Below, one piece after another: positions 24,858 through 31,846 of a stretch of 33,660 bases of DNA; position 1 is the first letter of the stretch; each line of letters begins with the position of its first letter. This stretch comes from Colimorpha sp002372855. Its GTDB lineage: Bacteria; Bacteroidota; Bacteroidia; Bacteroidales; P3. The position numbers were made by a program, and so were the translations under genes. The notes under the pieces were generated by a model, which saw only the letters and a program-made list of their open reading frames with translations, had not been told where the DNA came from and did not search any database. The stretch covers positions 1 through 33,660 of the forward strand of contig CAMOOR010000019.1 of the NCBI GenBank assembly GCA_946621635.1, read 5' to 3'.

Positions 24858-25753
24858 TATTCTATACGCAGTTTACCAACAATCTTCTTTACGGGGGCAT
24901 CGATTCTACGAGCTGTACGATGGGCATCTTCGGGATATAGGACCACGCATGTCCCCGGACGTAAAAGCATTCTGCCACGCTGAACAGAATCACGATATAG
25001 GACAACATCATTGAGGGTATCGTATTCGGTTGCACGGTGAAGCTTCATCACATCAGCTTTATATAACCATTCTTCTCCAGCAACCACCCTCTGAATGTCA
25101 ATATATTTTCGATGTGATTCATAGACCGATTCATTTTCCATAGCTGGTACATATTCCATCACATTGTAGAAAAAGTCATCGCTTACCTCATGGCGCCCCT
25201 GTGATAGCTTTTCGTAGTCGAGAGACATGATATAATCTATCGCGTCATCAATGCAACAATTCATATGCGGGAAACTCCCCTGCTCTGAGATAATGAATTC
25301 GATAAAATCACGTACAGCTCCTTCACCGGAACGATTGGAAGAGACGAACTGACAATTGTCAACAACCGAGGAGATTGCATCGGACGGGCACCCAGCAAGT
25401 CCGCCGGCATTGCGTACAGATTCGATACACGGTAGGTCCAATAAGTCGTCCCCAATATAGGCCACTTCGCCCATGGAGCCATGATGAGTTTCGAGAATGC
25501 GTTTCAGACACCTCATCTTATCCCGGACACCCTGATGTAATTCAGTTATATTAAGTTCAGCACATCTATTTTGCAATATAAGACTTTCCCTAGCAGTAAT
25601 AATAACCGGAATAATACCATAATGAGGCAATATTTCTTTAATGCCACAACCGTCTTTGACATCGAATGCTTTCATTGCTTCCCCGGTGGCGCCCATGTAT
25701 ATTTTTCCGTCAGTCAATGTGCCATCGACGTCCATTACCAGAAAGCGTATCAT
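24857..25753 (-). CDS. KdsC-like HAD phosphatase fused to a YhcH/NanQ-like domain
   Basis: The 298-residue protein has two parts. Residues 1-155 are a C0-type HAD phosphatase: FLVMDVDGTLTDG (Asp8, Asp10), IITARES, YIGDDLLDLP (Asp102/103), as in KDO-8-phosphate and sialic acid-9-phosphate phosphatases. Residues about 165-298 match YhcH/YjgK/YiaL proteins (SHRKYIDIQRVVAGEEW, VVLYPEDAHRTAR); NanQ of this family is a sialic acid anomerase. The fusion suggests that a phosphorylated keto-sugar acid is dephosphorylated and its anomers balanced before CMP transfer. ATGA overlap with the TPP gene upstream shows tight coupling. The exact substrate is unknown. Confidence 0.82.
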   Translation of the reverse strand: MIRFLVMDVDGTLTDGKIYMGATGEAMKAFDVKDGCGIKEILPHYGIIPVIITARESLILQNRCAELNITELHQGVRDKMRCLKRILETHHGSMGEVAYIGDDLLDLPCIESVRNAGGLAGCPSDAISSVVDNCQFVSSNRSGEGAVRDFIEFIISEQGSFPHMNCCIDDAIDYIMSLDYEKLSQGRHEVSDDFFYNVMEYVPAMENESVYESHRKYIDIQRVVAGEEWLYKADVMKLHRATEYDTLNDVVLYRDSVQRGRMLLRPGTCVVLYPEDAHRTARRIDAPVKKIVGKLRIE

Positions 25754-26841
25754 CTCAACAATTCCTTTACCTTTGAATAAACATCACTGGGCAACTCCGG
25801 CATAATCTTTCCAGTCTCCCACTTAATCTTCGGGATAAGGAGGGTCTCCGTCGGAATGAAAATATTCAGCAGACAAGGCTCGTCATCAATGAACCATTCC
25901 GAATAAGAATCCAATTCGGTATATGACTTAAGGGTTGCAGATCGAATGCCATATGCCAATGAAACCTTTTCGAAATCGGGAACACTGTAACCGCTGTCCA
26001 TCGTTGTCTGAGCATAGCGATCGTGATAGGAGCCATGCTGTATTTCGCTAATCTTGCCAAGAGCCTTGTTATTTATGACAAGAATTTTTATGGGCAAATG
26101 CTCTCGGGCGACAACTTCGAGTTCCTGTATATTCATCTGTAGACCGCCATCGCCAGTGATACAAAAAGTCTTCCCCATGGCAATTGCGGCTCCGATGGCG
26201 TACGGCAGACCACAACCCATGGAACCGTATCCGCCACCAATCAGGATGCGTCCATCATAACCCTTAATGGTCAGGGATTGGGCGCACCAGCACTCATGCT
26301 GGCCCACATCGACAGTGACGATAGGATTTGTGGGGAGCAGTGAAGATATTTTCTCTATAACATTATTGCCATCCGTGTTATCAATGTGTTCCAGGATGCG
26401 TTTCGCTTCCATACACCGGCGATGCCAGTCGGGGAAAGTACCGAAATCCTGAGAAAGAAGATTCTTCATGAAATCGGAAGCATCCATCAAGTGCTTTTCT
26501 TCATGGTCTTTCACATTGCGGCTTAATTCGTATTGGTCCACATCGGCCCGGATCAGGTGCGCTTTGGGAGCAAACCATTCGGGCTTGTGTCCAATTTGGC
26601 GTAGACCAAGACGCGCTCCAACCGATATAACGAGATCCGCCTCTTCCAGAATCATGTTTGAGACCCGGTTGCCATAGGTACCGATAAAGCCAATCCTCAG
26701 GTCGTCCTGTGCCAGGTCTACGGCATTCATGGTCGTAAGTACAGGAATATCTGTCTTATGAGCAAATTCAACTATCATCGAGGCTGCACCAGCGGCACGA
26801 ACCCCGCTTCCAACCAGCAAAACAGGCTTTTTATATTTCAT
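25750..26841 (-). CDS. TPP enzyme, central and C-terminal (PP) domains
   Basis: The 363-residue protein matches the second and third domains of acetolactate synthase-like enzymes. Residues 1-110 form the central Rossmann domain (KKPVLLVGSGVRAAGA). The PP domain has GDGG (230-233) and NN (257-258), the GDG-X-NN diphosphate/metal motif. It needs the PYR domain encoded by the gene immediately upstream (26838-27365), with which it overlaps by ATGA. The two together make 538 residues, about the size of one normal enzyme. Such enzymes join or decarboxylate 2-keto acids; here the substrate is probably a sugar precursor. The linker usual between the domains looks shortened. Confidence 0.82.
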   Translation of the reverse strand: MKYKKPVLLVGSGVRAAGAASMIVEFAHKTDIPVLTTMNAVDLAQDDLRIGFIGTYGNRVSNMILEEADLVISVGARLGLRQIGHKPEWFAPKAHLIRADVDQYELSRNVKDHEEKHLMDASDFMKNLLSQDFGTFPDWHRRCMEAKRILEHIDNTDGNNVIEKISSLLPTNPIVTVDVGQHECWCAQSLTIKGYDGRILIGGGYGSMGCGLPYAIGAAIAMGKTFCITGDGGLQMNIQELEVVAREHLPIKILVINNKALGKISEIQHGSYHDRYAQTTMDSGYSVPDFEKVSLAYGIRSATLKSYTELDSYSEWFIDDEPCLLNIFIPTETLLIPKIKWETGKIMPELPSDVYSKVKELLR

Positions 26842-27365
26842 TCCACTTCTTGTTTTTGAATGTCATACGGAAAATCAATTATCACGCCTCCCTTGCGACC
26901 CAGTATTGCCATATTGTAGGCACGTGAAACAACGTCCGGAAAACCGATAGGGCTGAGTGGTGTGACTGAATATTTGGTAATGTGGCGGGTCATGGAGACT
27001 ATGTCCATCTCCTGGAATCCATTCTGACGGATGCCGGAGAAACCTCGCTTCTCATTGGTGGGCACATTGCCACAAATACCCATTACCGGCACACTGTCGA
27101 ACCAAGCATCTGCCAAGCCGCCAAACGCATTTACCGCACCCGGTCCGGAGGTGGTGAAATAAACACCTAGTTTGCCACTTGCCCGGGCATATCCGTTTGC
27201 CGCAAAAGAACACCCTTGCTCATTGTAGCAAACATGCACCTTTACTTCATTCCTACGACTGTACAGAGCATCCATAAAAGGTACAATGTATCCTCCGGCG
27301 TAGCCAAAGACATCCGTCACTCCATTCTTTATCAAGTAGTCCACCAAATACTCAGAACAATTCAT
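26838..27365 (-). CDS. TPP enzyme, N-terminal (PYR) domain as a separate protein
   Basis: The 175-residue protein covers only the PYR domain of an acetolactate synthase-like enzyme: LVDYLIKNGVTDVFGYAGG, the catalytic Glu in CYNEQGCSFAANGYAR (Glu49), TTSGPGAVNAFGGLADAW, VPVMGICGN and VIIDFPYDIQ at the end. It stops at the natural domain boundary and the next gene begins within 4 bp. This looks like a working split enzyme (compare two-subunit sulfopyruvate decarboxylase) rather than a broken gene, but a frameshift cannot be excluded. It lies 5 bp after the aldolase gene. Confidence 0.82.
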   Translation of the reverse strand: MNCSEYLVDYLIKNGVTDVFGYAGGYIVPFMDALYSRRNEVKVHVCYNEQGCSFAANGYARASGKLGVYFTTSGPGAVNAFGGLADAWFDSVPVMGICGNVPTNEKRGFSGIRQNGFQEMDIVSMTRHITKYSVTPLSPIGFPDVVSRAYNMAILGRKGGVIIDFPYDIQKQEVE

Positions 27366-27370
27366 ATCGT

Positions 27371-28405
27371 TTAGTTTTTCTTTTTATACTCGTTATAGCA
27401 CTCGTCTAAATGGGAGAAATCCGTTTTCGAATATCCCGCGCCATATCTTGTTCGCTGCTGCGGGGGCAGCATCTCTATAACATTGAATATGTCACTAATG
27501 GAGCTGTTGTGTTTCTCCCTCAGATGATTCACATTATCAACATGTGAATGTTTCGTTCCGCATACGTACATGGGAAGATCGTAACCCCAATGGACTTTGC
27601 CCAGGATTGGCAAAATATACTTTTCTATCGTTTCCAGCAGTATCTCAACATTGTATTCCGTTCCGCAATGCTTGTTTAGATAGTCTGCAAGTAATTCTGT
27701 CTTGGCATTACCGGCACCTCTTCCCATACCATATAGCGAGCCATCGATGCACACCTCCCTAACGGTTTCTCCCGCCAGATCCACCATCCTCTCCGCCAGG
27801 GCGCACGAAAGGCCAAGATTGTCATGCGAATGCAGGCCTATCATTATTCCTTCGTCAAGCAGTTTGTCGAATTGCCGGAAAATCTTTTCCAAATCCGTCA
27901 TGTACATTGCACCGAAAGTGTCCACTATGGAAAAAACAGCAGGTTTAATCTCATTCACCTGGTTTATCAACGCCTCTCTCTCCTTTTCCGAATAGCTGAT
28001 GCTGTCCATCGGGTTGAACTGGACACTATAGCCCTTCTCCATTGCCGACTTGCAGAATCTCAATGATGCCTCAATTTCATGTTTTGCAAATGATATACGC
28101 AACCACTTGAAAGACTTTCCGTCACAGACATCCAACTCCTCCGGTGTATAACGGCTGTTATCGCAAAATCCAAGATACGTGGTGCGTTTGGCATCCAACG
28201 GCAGATACTTGACCACATCCTTCGAATCGTGATATACGATAGACTCTCCGTTATGTTTGCTCTGCAGAAAACCTGTTTCTGTGTAATCAATGCCTGCATC
28301 CACAAGCCCCTGCAGTATTCCTCTTACAAACTCCGGGGACGAGTTCTTGTCAAGAAGATAACCACCGTCCCTAATCGTGCAGTCCACTATGTGTACCTTT
28401 CCCAT
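27371..28405 (-). CDS. DRE-TIM aldolase (HMGL-like, 4-hydroxy-2-oxovalerate aldolase type)
   Basis: The 344-residue TIM-barrel enzyme has the starting motif DCTIRDGGY (residues 8-16; Arg12, Asp13) and the metal-binding LHSHDNLGLS (His192, His194), with GMGRGAGNAKTE matching the glycine-rich loop of the family. These enzymes cleave or form C-C bonds next to a 2-keto acid with a divalent metal. In this cassette it may condense pyruvate or a keto acid with an aldehyde sugar, or supply the keto acid used by the TPP enzyme. It lies 6 bp after the cytidylyltransferase. No pathway partners for 2-oxovalerate or leucine metabolism are near. Confidence 0.82.
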   Translation of the reverse strand: MGKVHIVDCTIRDGGYLLDKNSSPEFVRGILQGLVDAGIDYTETGFLQSKHNGESIVYHDSKDVVKYLPLDAKRTTYLGFCDNSRYTPEELDVCDGKSFKWLRISFAKHEIEASLRFCKSAMEKGYSVQFNPMDSISYSEKEREALINQVNEIKPAVFSIVDTFGAMYMTDLEKIFRQFDKLLDEGIMIGLHSHDNLGLSCALAERMVDLAGETVREVCIDGSLYGMGRGAGNAKTELLADYLNKHCGTEYNVEILLETIEKYILPILGKVHWGYDLPMYVCGTKHSHVDNVNHLREKHNSSISDIFNVIEMLPPQQRTRYGAGYSKTDFSHLDECYNEYKKKN

Positions 28406-28411
28406 ATCCTC

Positions 28412-29071
28412 TTATTCTTTTTCTTTCAGATGATTGTATATGGCTTGCGCCACCATCATGTCATATTCCGTGTCGATGTCCAAACTCTCAACGGGCTCCA
28501 CCTCTACCAGGCAGGGCTTTTCCCCCACCCTTCTCGAATACTTCTCAAACACCCACTTTGGGAACACAAAAGCCCCCGACGTTTCCATGTAAATAGGTGT
28601 CAAATCCTGTGTTCGGGGAAAATGATCAACGTCGAAATTCATCGGCTTACCGTTCTGCCACAGAAAAGTCTGCACTTTCTCGACAGTGAAAGCCGAATCA
28701 AACTCTGTCGACCCCACCACCACATCGACACACTTGTCGACACTCGCCGGCTTAGTGAATGGCGCCGTGGCATGCGAAACAACATAATAGTCGGCATCGA
28801 CCTCCTTCATGAATTCTCTGATAATATCATTGCAATTGCATGCATTGCCGTCCAGGTATTCAGGCCTTTTCAAGAACCTCACCCCATCTATCAGGTAATC
28901 CTTGATGCGATCGCTGCTGCAATACACATACACCTCATCCACACGCTTGCATTTCATCAAAGTTTCTAGTATGAATTGCACCAACGGCTTTCCATCCGAA
29001 AAAGGCCTCAGATTTTTTTCTTTGACCCTCTCGCTGTTCAGCTTTATCGGTACCATCGCTACAATCTTCAT
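28412..29071 (-). CDS. NeuA-like CMP-sugar synthetase (acylneuraminate cytidylyltransferase family)
   Basis: The 219-residue protein starts with VPIKLNSERVKEKNLRPF, the CTP-binding loop of the family, and has YCSSDRIKDYL, ADYYVVSHATAPFT, METSGAFVF and LDIDTEYDMMVAQAI, the conserved metal and sugar-binding end. It activates a keto-sugar acid or related sugar with CTP. It is the first gene of the AT-rich cassette, 26 bp downstream of the ispD-like gene. No NeuB, NeuC, KdsA or LegI homolog is present, so the sugar is either made elsewhere or by the aldolase and TPP genes that follow. Confidence 0.85.
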   Translation of the reverse strand: MKIVAMVPIKLNSERVKEKNLRPFSDGKPLVQFILETLMKCKRVDEVYVYCSSDRIKDYLIDGVRFLKRPEYLDGNACNCNDIIREFMKEVDADYYVVSHATAPFTKPASVDKCVDVVVGSTEFDSAFTVEKVQTFLWQNGKPMNFDVDHFPRTQDLTPIYMETSGAFVFPKWVFEKYSRRVGEKPCLVEVEPVESLDIDTEYDMMVAQAIYNHLKEKE

Positions 29072-29096
29072 AATACATTTTTTTTTATTCGTATAA

Positions 29097-29858
29097 TTAA
29101 GTTCCTACTGCACAGTCCAAATCCTCCGCAAACGTTATCTTTCTGTTCCGCTCCTCCCCTTCCACCACGGCAATCTTCGTGCCGGGCATGTAGTTCCGGA
29201 CCACCCCGCAGTCGTCGGTGGCGCGGAACTGGGGGTCCTGCAGGGCACGCTGGTAGGCGTCGCGTATCAAGGGCAGACGGAAGGCCTGGGGGGTCTGCGC
29301 ACGCCACATCAACCGGCGCTCCGGTATGCGCGCCACGAAGCGCGGCACCTCAAACTCTCCACTCTCCACTCTCCACTCTCCACTCATATCCGGGTGCACC
29401 TCCCACACCGTGTCCGTGCTCGGAACGGCCACACCCACAGCCTCGTGCGTCTCCAGCGCATTCACTACCCTCGTCACCACCTCGCCACTCACCCACGGCC
29501 GCGCCGCGTCGTGCAGCAGCAGGTTGGTGTCGTCAGGATAGTCTATGTAGGCCATCACGGCATTCAGCGTCGACATATAGCGTTCCGAACCACCGTCGAT
29601 CAGCCGCGTCAGCTTCTTCCAGGTGTTTCGGGCAACGATGGCCTCCATCTCGCCCCGCCAGTCGGGGTGCACCACCACAGCCACCTCGTCGATGGCCTCG
29701 TGGCGGTCGAAGGTGTCTATCGGGTACTCAATCACCGCACGTCCCTGCAGCTGCATAAACTGCTTGGGCAATAAAGCAGAACGCGACCCTGCGGAGCGAA
29801 CTGTTTTATTGTACATACGGCTCCCCGTACCCCCTGCAAGTATGACCGCAATGTTCAT
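29097..29858 (-). CDS. IspD/TarI-family cytidylyltransferase with two in-frame repeat insertions
   Basis: The 253-residue protein has the nucleotide-binding GGTGSRM, PKQFMQL, LLLHDAARPWVS and RAQTPQAFRL motifs, and ends with EGEERNRKITFAEDL. It makes a CDP-linked product, either CDP-methylerythritol (isoprenoids) or CDP-ribitol-like (polymers); the HDAARPW...VPSTDTV form leans toward the TarI side, but I cannot decide. Between GTGSRM and PKQF, where the family has a few residues, there are 15 extra ones (16-30) encoded by an imperfect palindrome (29769-29811). Residues 159-169 (SGEWRVESGEF) are encoded by a CTCCACT array. GC-rich, unlike the cassette downstream. Confidence 0.8.
   Translation of the reverse strand: MNIAVILAGGTGSRMYNKTVRSAGSRSALLPKQFMQLQGRAVIEYPIDTFDRHEAIDEVAVVVHPDWRGEMEAIVARNTWKKLTRLIDGGSERYMSTLNAVMAYIDYPDDTNLLLHDAARPWVSGEVVTRVVNALETHEAVGVAVPSTDTVWEVHPDMSGEWRVESGEFEVPRFVARIPERRLMWRAQTPQAFRLPLIRDAYQRALQDPQFRATDDCGVVRNYMPGTKIAVVEGEERNRKITFAEDLDCAVGT
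29353..29385. repeat. 7-bp tandem array (CTCCACT) in frame within the ispD-like gene
   Basis: About four and a half perfect units of CTCCACT encode GEWRVESGE on the minus strand. The near-perfect unit identity suggests recent insertion or expansion. Confidence 0.9.
29769..29811. repeat. Palindromic insertion within the ispD-like gene
   Basis: CAATAAAGCAGAACGC (29769-29784) is an imperfect inverted copy of 29796-29811 (13 of 16 positions pair), with an 11-nt centre. It encodes extra residues in the nucleotide-binding loop of the cytidylyltransferase. Confidence 0.75.
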
Positions 29859-29861
29859 CCC

Positions 29862-29915
29862 CTTAAACTTTAAACCTTAAACCTTAAACCTTAAACCTTA
29901 AACTTTAAACTTTTT
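29862..29915. repeat. 7-bp tandem array (AAACCTT)
   Basis: About seven units run from just upstream of the ispD-like start into the last codons of the membrane protein gene, where they encode the KKFKV end. Confidence 0.9.
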
Positions 29916-30386
29916 ATACAGCATTGCAAACAGTCCGCTCCACAGCACCACGGCTCCCAGCTGCATCCACCACTCGGTGCCCATCAGCACGGCCGGGGCC
30001 AGAACCATGGCCTTCAGCCCGTAGTACACACCCTTGGCGGCCACCACCGATACCAGCACGGCGGGCAGCACCTTCCAACGGCGCGACAGGACACCGAACA
30101 TCGTGGCCACCGTGGCCAGCTCGGCCATCATGCACACCATCTTGCCAGCCGCGGGCATACCCGTCAGCAGGCAGCTCACCAGCGGCATCAGCACCGCCAG
30201 CACCAAAGCATTGCGCCAGTCGCGGCCAAACAACATGCCCGCCAGCAGCAACGCCAGCATCGGATTGGCCACATACAGCGGCACAGCAAACAGATGAGAC
30301 GCAGCAGGCACCAGACATGCCAGCGTCACCAACACCGTGTCCAGCACGGCATACTTCACAATCGGATTAGTCTTTGTAGCTATCAT
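29898..30386 (-). CDS. Small polytopic membrane protein, possibly an ECF transporter S component
   Basis: The 162-residue protein has about five to six membrane helices and short loops. Size and the pattern of a helix with LTGMPAAGKMVCMMAEL and an early NPMLALLLAGMLFGRDWR resemble the substrate-binding S components of ECF vitamin transporters, but no signature motif fixes the substrate. It has its own promoter (30407-30437), divergent from the MORN gene. The ispD-like gene follows 39 bp downstream on the same strand and may be read through. The family assignment is tentative. Confidence 0.7.
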   Translation of the reverse strand: MIATKTNPIVKYAVLDTVLVTLACLVPAASHLFAVPLYVANPMLALLLAGMLFGRDWRNALVLAVLMPLVSCLLTGMPAAGKMVCMMAELATVATMFGVLSRRWKVLPAVLVSVVAAKGVYYGLKAMVLAPAVLMGTEWWMQLGAVVLWSGLFAMLYKKFKV

Positions 30387-30406
30387 ATTTTCTTATTATT
30401 TGCGTG

Positions 30407-30437
30407 CAAAAATACATCTTTTTTTCCATCTGCCAAA
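30407..30437 (-). promoter_or_regulatory. Bacteroidota-type promoter of the membrane protein gene
   Basis: Read on the minus strand: TTTG (30437-30434), a 19-nt spacer, then TATTTTTG (30414-30407), 20 bp upstream of the ATG at 30386. Confidence 0.8.
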
Positions 30438-30517
30438 ATATTTTATCTAATTCTGCGTTATTCAACCACATAATATATAAAAATATTGTATACAATCATA
30501 AGTTACATCCGCAAGCA

Positions 30518-31540
30518 ATGAAAAAACACATCTTCTTCCTCGCCGCCGCCATGGTGCTCAGCGCCGTCAGCGCCACCGCACAGAACCAAGTCGACAAACA
30601 GGGCCGCCGCCAGGGCCACTGGATCCGCACCGACAAGGACGGCTCCAAAATCTACGAAGGCGACTTCAAGGACGGCCTCGAAACAGGCACCTTCACCTAC
30701 TACTACTCCAACGGCGCCGTCCGCATCCGCAACACCTACACCGTGCCCGGCCACCTCTGCCTGCACGAGGCCTACGACAACCAGGGCCACCTCCTGGCCC
30801 GCGGCCAGTACAACCAGCGCAACCGCGACGGCCTCTGGCAGTTCTACGCCGAGGACGGACGCCTCGTCAAGGAAGCCGCCTACCGCATGGGCATCAAGGA
30901 AGGACGCCACGTCATCTACGAACGCTCCGGCGACACCGCCGAGGTCTGCCACTGGCAGAACAACCGCCGCCACGGCCGCTGGTGGAAACGCCTCGGACAG
31001 AAAGCCTACATCACCGCCACCTACCAGAACGGCAACATCGAAGGTCGCCTCGTCGAATACGACGAGGAAGGACGCCTGGCTCGCGAAAGCCAATACTCCG
31101 GCGGACTGAAACACGGCGACAGCCGCTACTACGAAAACGGCACCCTCACCGTCAAGGAACGCTGGAACTACGGTCTCCTGAACGACCGCGAAATACTCGT
31201 CGCCACCCCCACCCCCGCCTTCGTCTCCATCCACGACATCGTCTGCATGGCCGCCCAAGGCAAGGCCAAGACCGTCGTCACCCTGCGCGACGGCTCCAAA
31301 CTCATCGCCAACGAGCCCTACGAGCCCCTCTTCAACCGCGCCGGCGACGAACTCTTCGCACTCGCCAACAGCACCAGCCACATCACCGTCTCGCGCCACT
31401 GCGTGCAGGGTATCGGCCGCGACAACGAAGGCCGCGACATCCTCATCCTCGACCCCCAGCCCGACTTCGCCATCTTCCCCGACGAGGACGGCAAGAAAAT
31501 GGTCCACGCCATCCAACTCGACAGAGAAGCCGAAGAATGA
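30518..31540 (+). CDS. Exported MORN-repeat (YwqK-like) protein
   Basis: The 340-residue protein has a Sec signal peptide (FFLAAAMVLSAVSATAQ). Residues about 25-220 hold at least six MORN-variant repeats of the G-x-W-x-x-Y/F...G.l type (KIYEGDFKDGLETGTFTYYY, HLLARGQYNQRNRDGLWQFY, GRLVKEAAYRMGIKEGRHVIY, NIEGRLVEYDEEGRLARES). The last 120 residues are a separate domain without a name that I know. ATG 30518 is chosen over the in-frame ATG at 30404 because it starts the signal peptide; the upstream ATG lies in the divergent promoter. Such proteins in Bacteroidota are called YwqK-family, with no proven function here. Confidence 0.82.
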   Translation: MKKHIFFLAAAMVLSAVSATAQNQVDKQGRRQGHWIRTDKDGSKIYEGDFKDGLETGTFTYYYSNGAVRIRNTYTVPGHLCLHEAYDNQGHLLARGQYNQRNRDGLWQFYAEDGRLVKEAAYRMGIKEGRHVIYERSGDTAEVCHWQNNRRHGRWWKRLGQKAYITATYQNGNIEGRLVEYDEEGRLARESQYSGGLKHGDSRYYENGTLTVKERWNYGLLNDREILVATPTPAFVSIHDIVCMAAQGKAKTVVTLRDGSKLIANEPYEPLFNRAGDELFALANSTSHITVSRHCVQGIGRDNEGRDILILDPQPDFAIFPDEDGKKMVHAIQLDREAEE

Positions 31541-31563
31541 CGCACACCACCAAAAAAAATAAT

Positions 31564-31598
31564 GGAAAAAAGAAGCGCCCCGCAAGACAGCAGGGCGT
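31564..31598 (-). terminator. Minus-strand rho-independent terminator
   Basis: On the minus strand the stem CGCCCUGC (31597-31590) pairs with GCGGGGCG (31583-31576), including one G-U pair, with a 6-nt loop, followed by UUCUUUUUU. It has no T-run in the plus direction, so it does not serve the MORN gene. Confidence 0.7.
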
Positions 31599-31616
31599 TT
31601 CCTCCATTAAACACTA

Positions 31617-31670
31617 TTACAAAATCCAAAATTTAGAAGGTATTCTGGAAACCTTTTTCTTTATCGTCAT
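31617..31670 (-). CDS. Possible 17-residue peptide in the orphan transcript
   Basis: The frame ATG...TAA encodes MTIKKKVSRIPSKFWIL, basic with an aromatic end. It lies wholly within the predicted transcript. There is only a weak ribosome-binding site (AACAGGC), which matters less in Bacteroidota. It may be chance. Confidence 0.2.
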   Translation of the reverse strand: MTIKKKVSRIPSKFWIL

Positions 31671-31707
31671 GCCTGTTAGGCGCGTTTTTCTCTCTCGATT
31701 TCGGGTG

Positions 31708-31739
31708 CAAAGATACGAACAATTTTTGAACTGACCAAA
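31708..31739 (-). promoter_or_regulatory. Bacteroidota-type promoter driving the orphan transcript
   Basis: Read on the minus strand: TTTG (31739-31736), a 20-nt spacer, then TATCTTTG (31715-31708), a full match to the consensus. It points away from mtaB into a 160-bp gap. Confidence 0.8.
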
Positions 31740-31846
31740 TATTTTTTTTACAAAACAGCAAAAAAATCCACCAAAACACACTTTTTCTATCGATAACTCA
31801 TTATCTATTAGGTGCTAATTAACCAACAAAAAAATCAAAAAAAATT

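Larger units (their letters stand above)
31564..31700 (-). ncRNA. Predicted orphan small RNA (or small-peptide mRNA)
   Basis: A consensus promoter (31708-31739) and a terminator (31564-31598) on the minus strand define a transcript of about 135 nt with no gene of normal size. It contains GCCUAACAGGC and GGU...ACC hairpins upstream of the terminator. A 17-codon frame (31617-31670) begins after an AGGC. I do not recognise a known RNA family by eye. Ends are approximate. Confidence 0.5.

Noticed and set aside
26838..26841. Treating the two TPP genes as a pseudogene
   Set aside because: The split lies exactly at a domain boundary, all cofactor motifs are present and the overlap is the standard ATGA, so a functional split enzyme is more likely, though not proven.
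30404..30517. N-terminal extension of the MORN-repeat protein
   Set aside because: The extension would place residues ahead of a good signal peptide and overlaps the divergent promoter.
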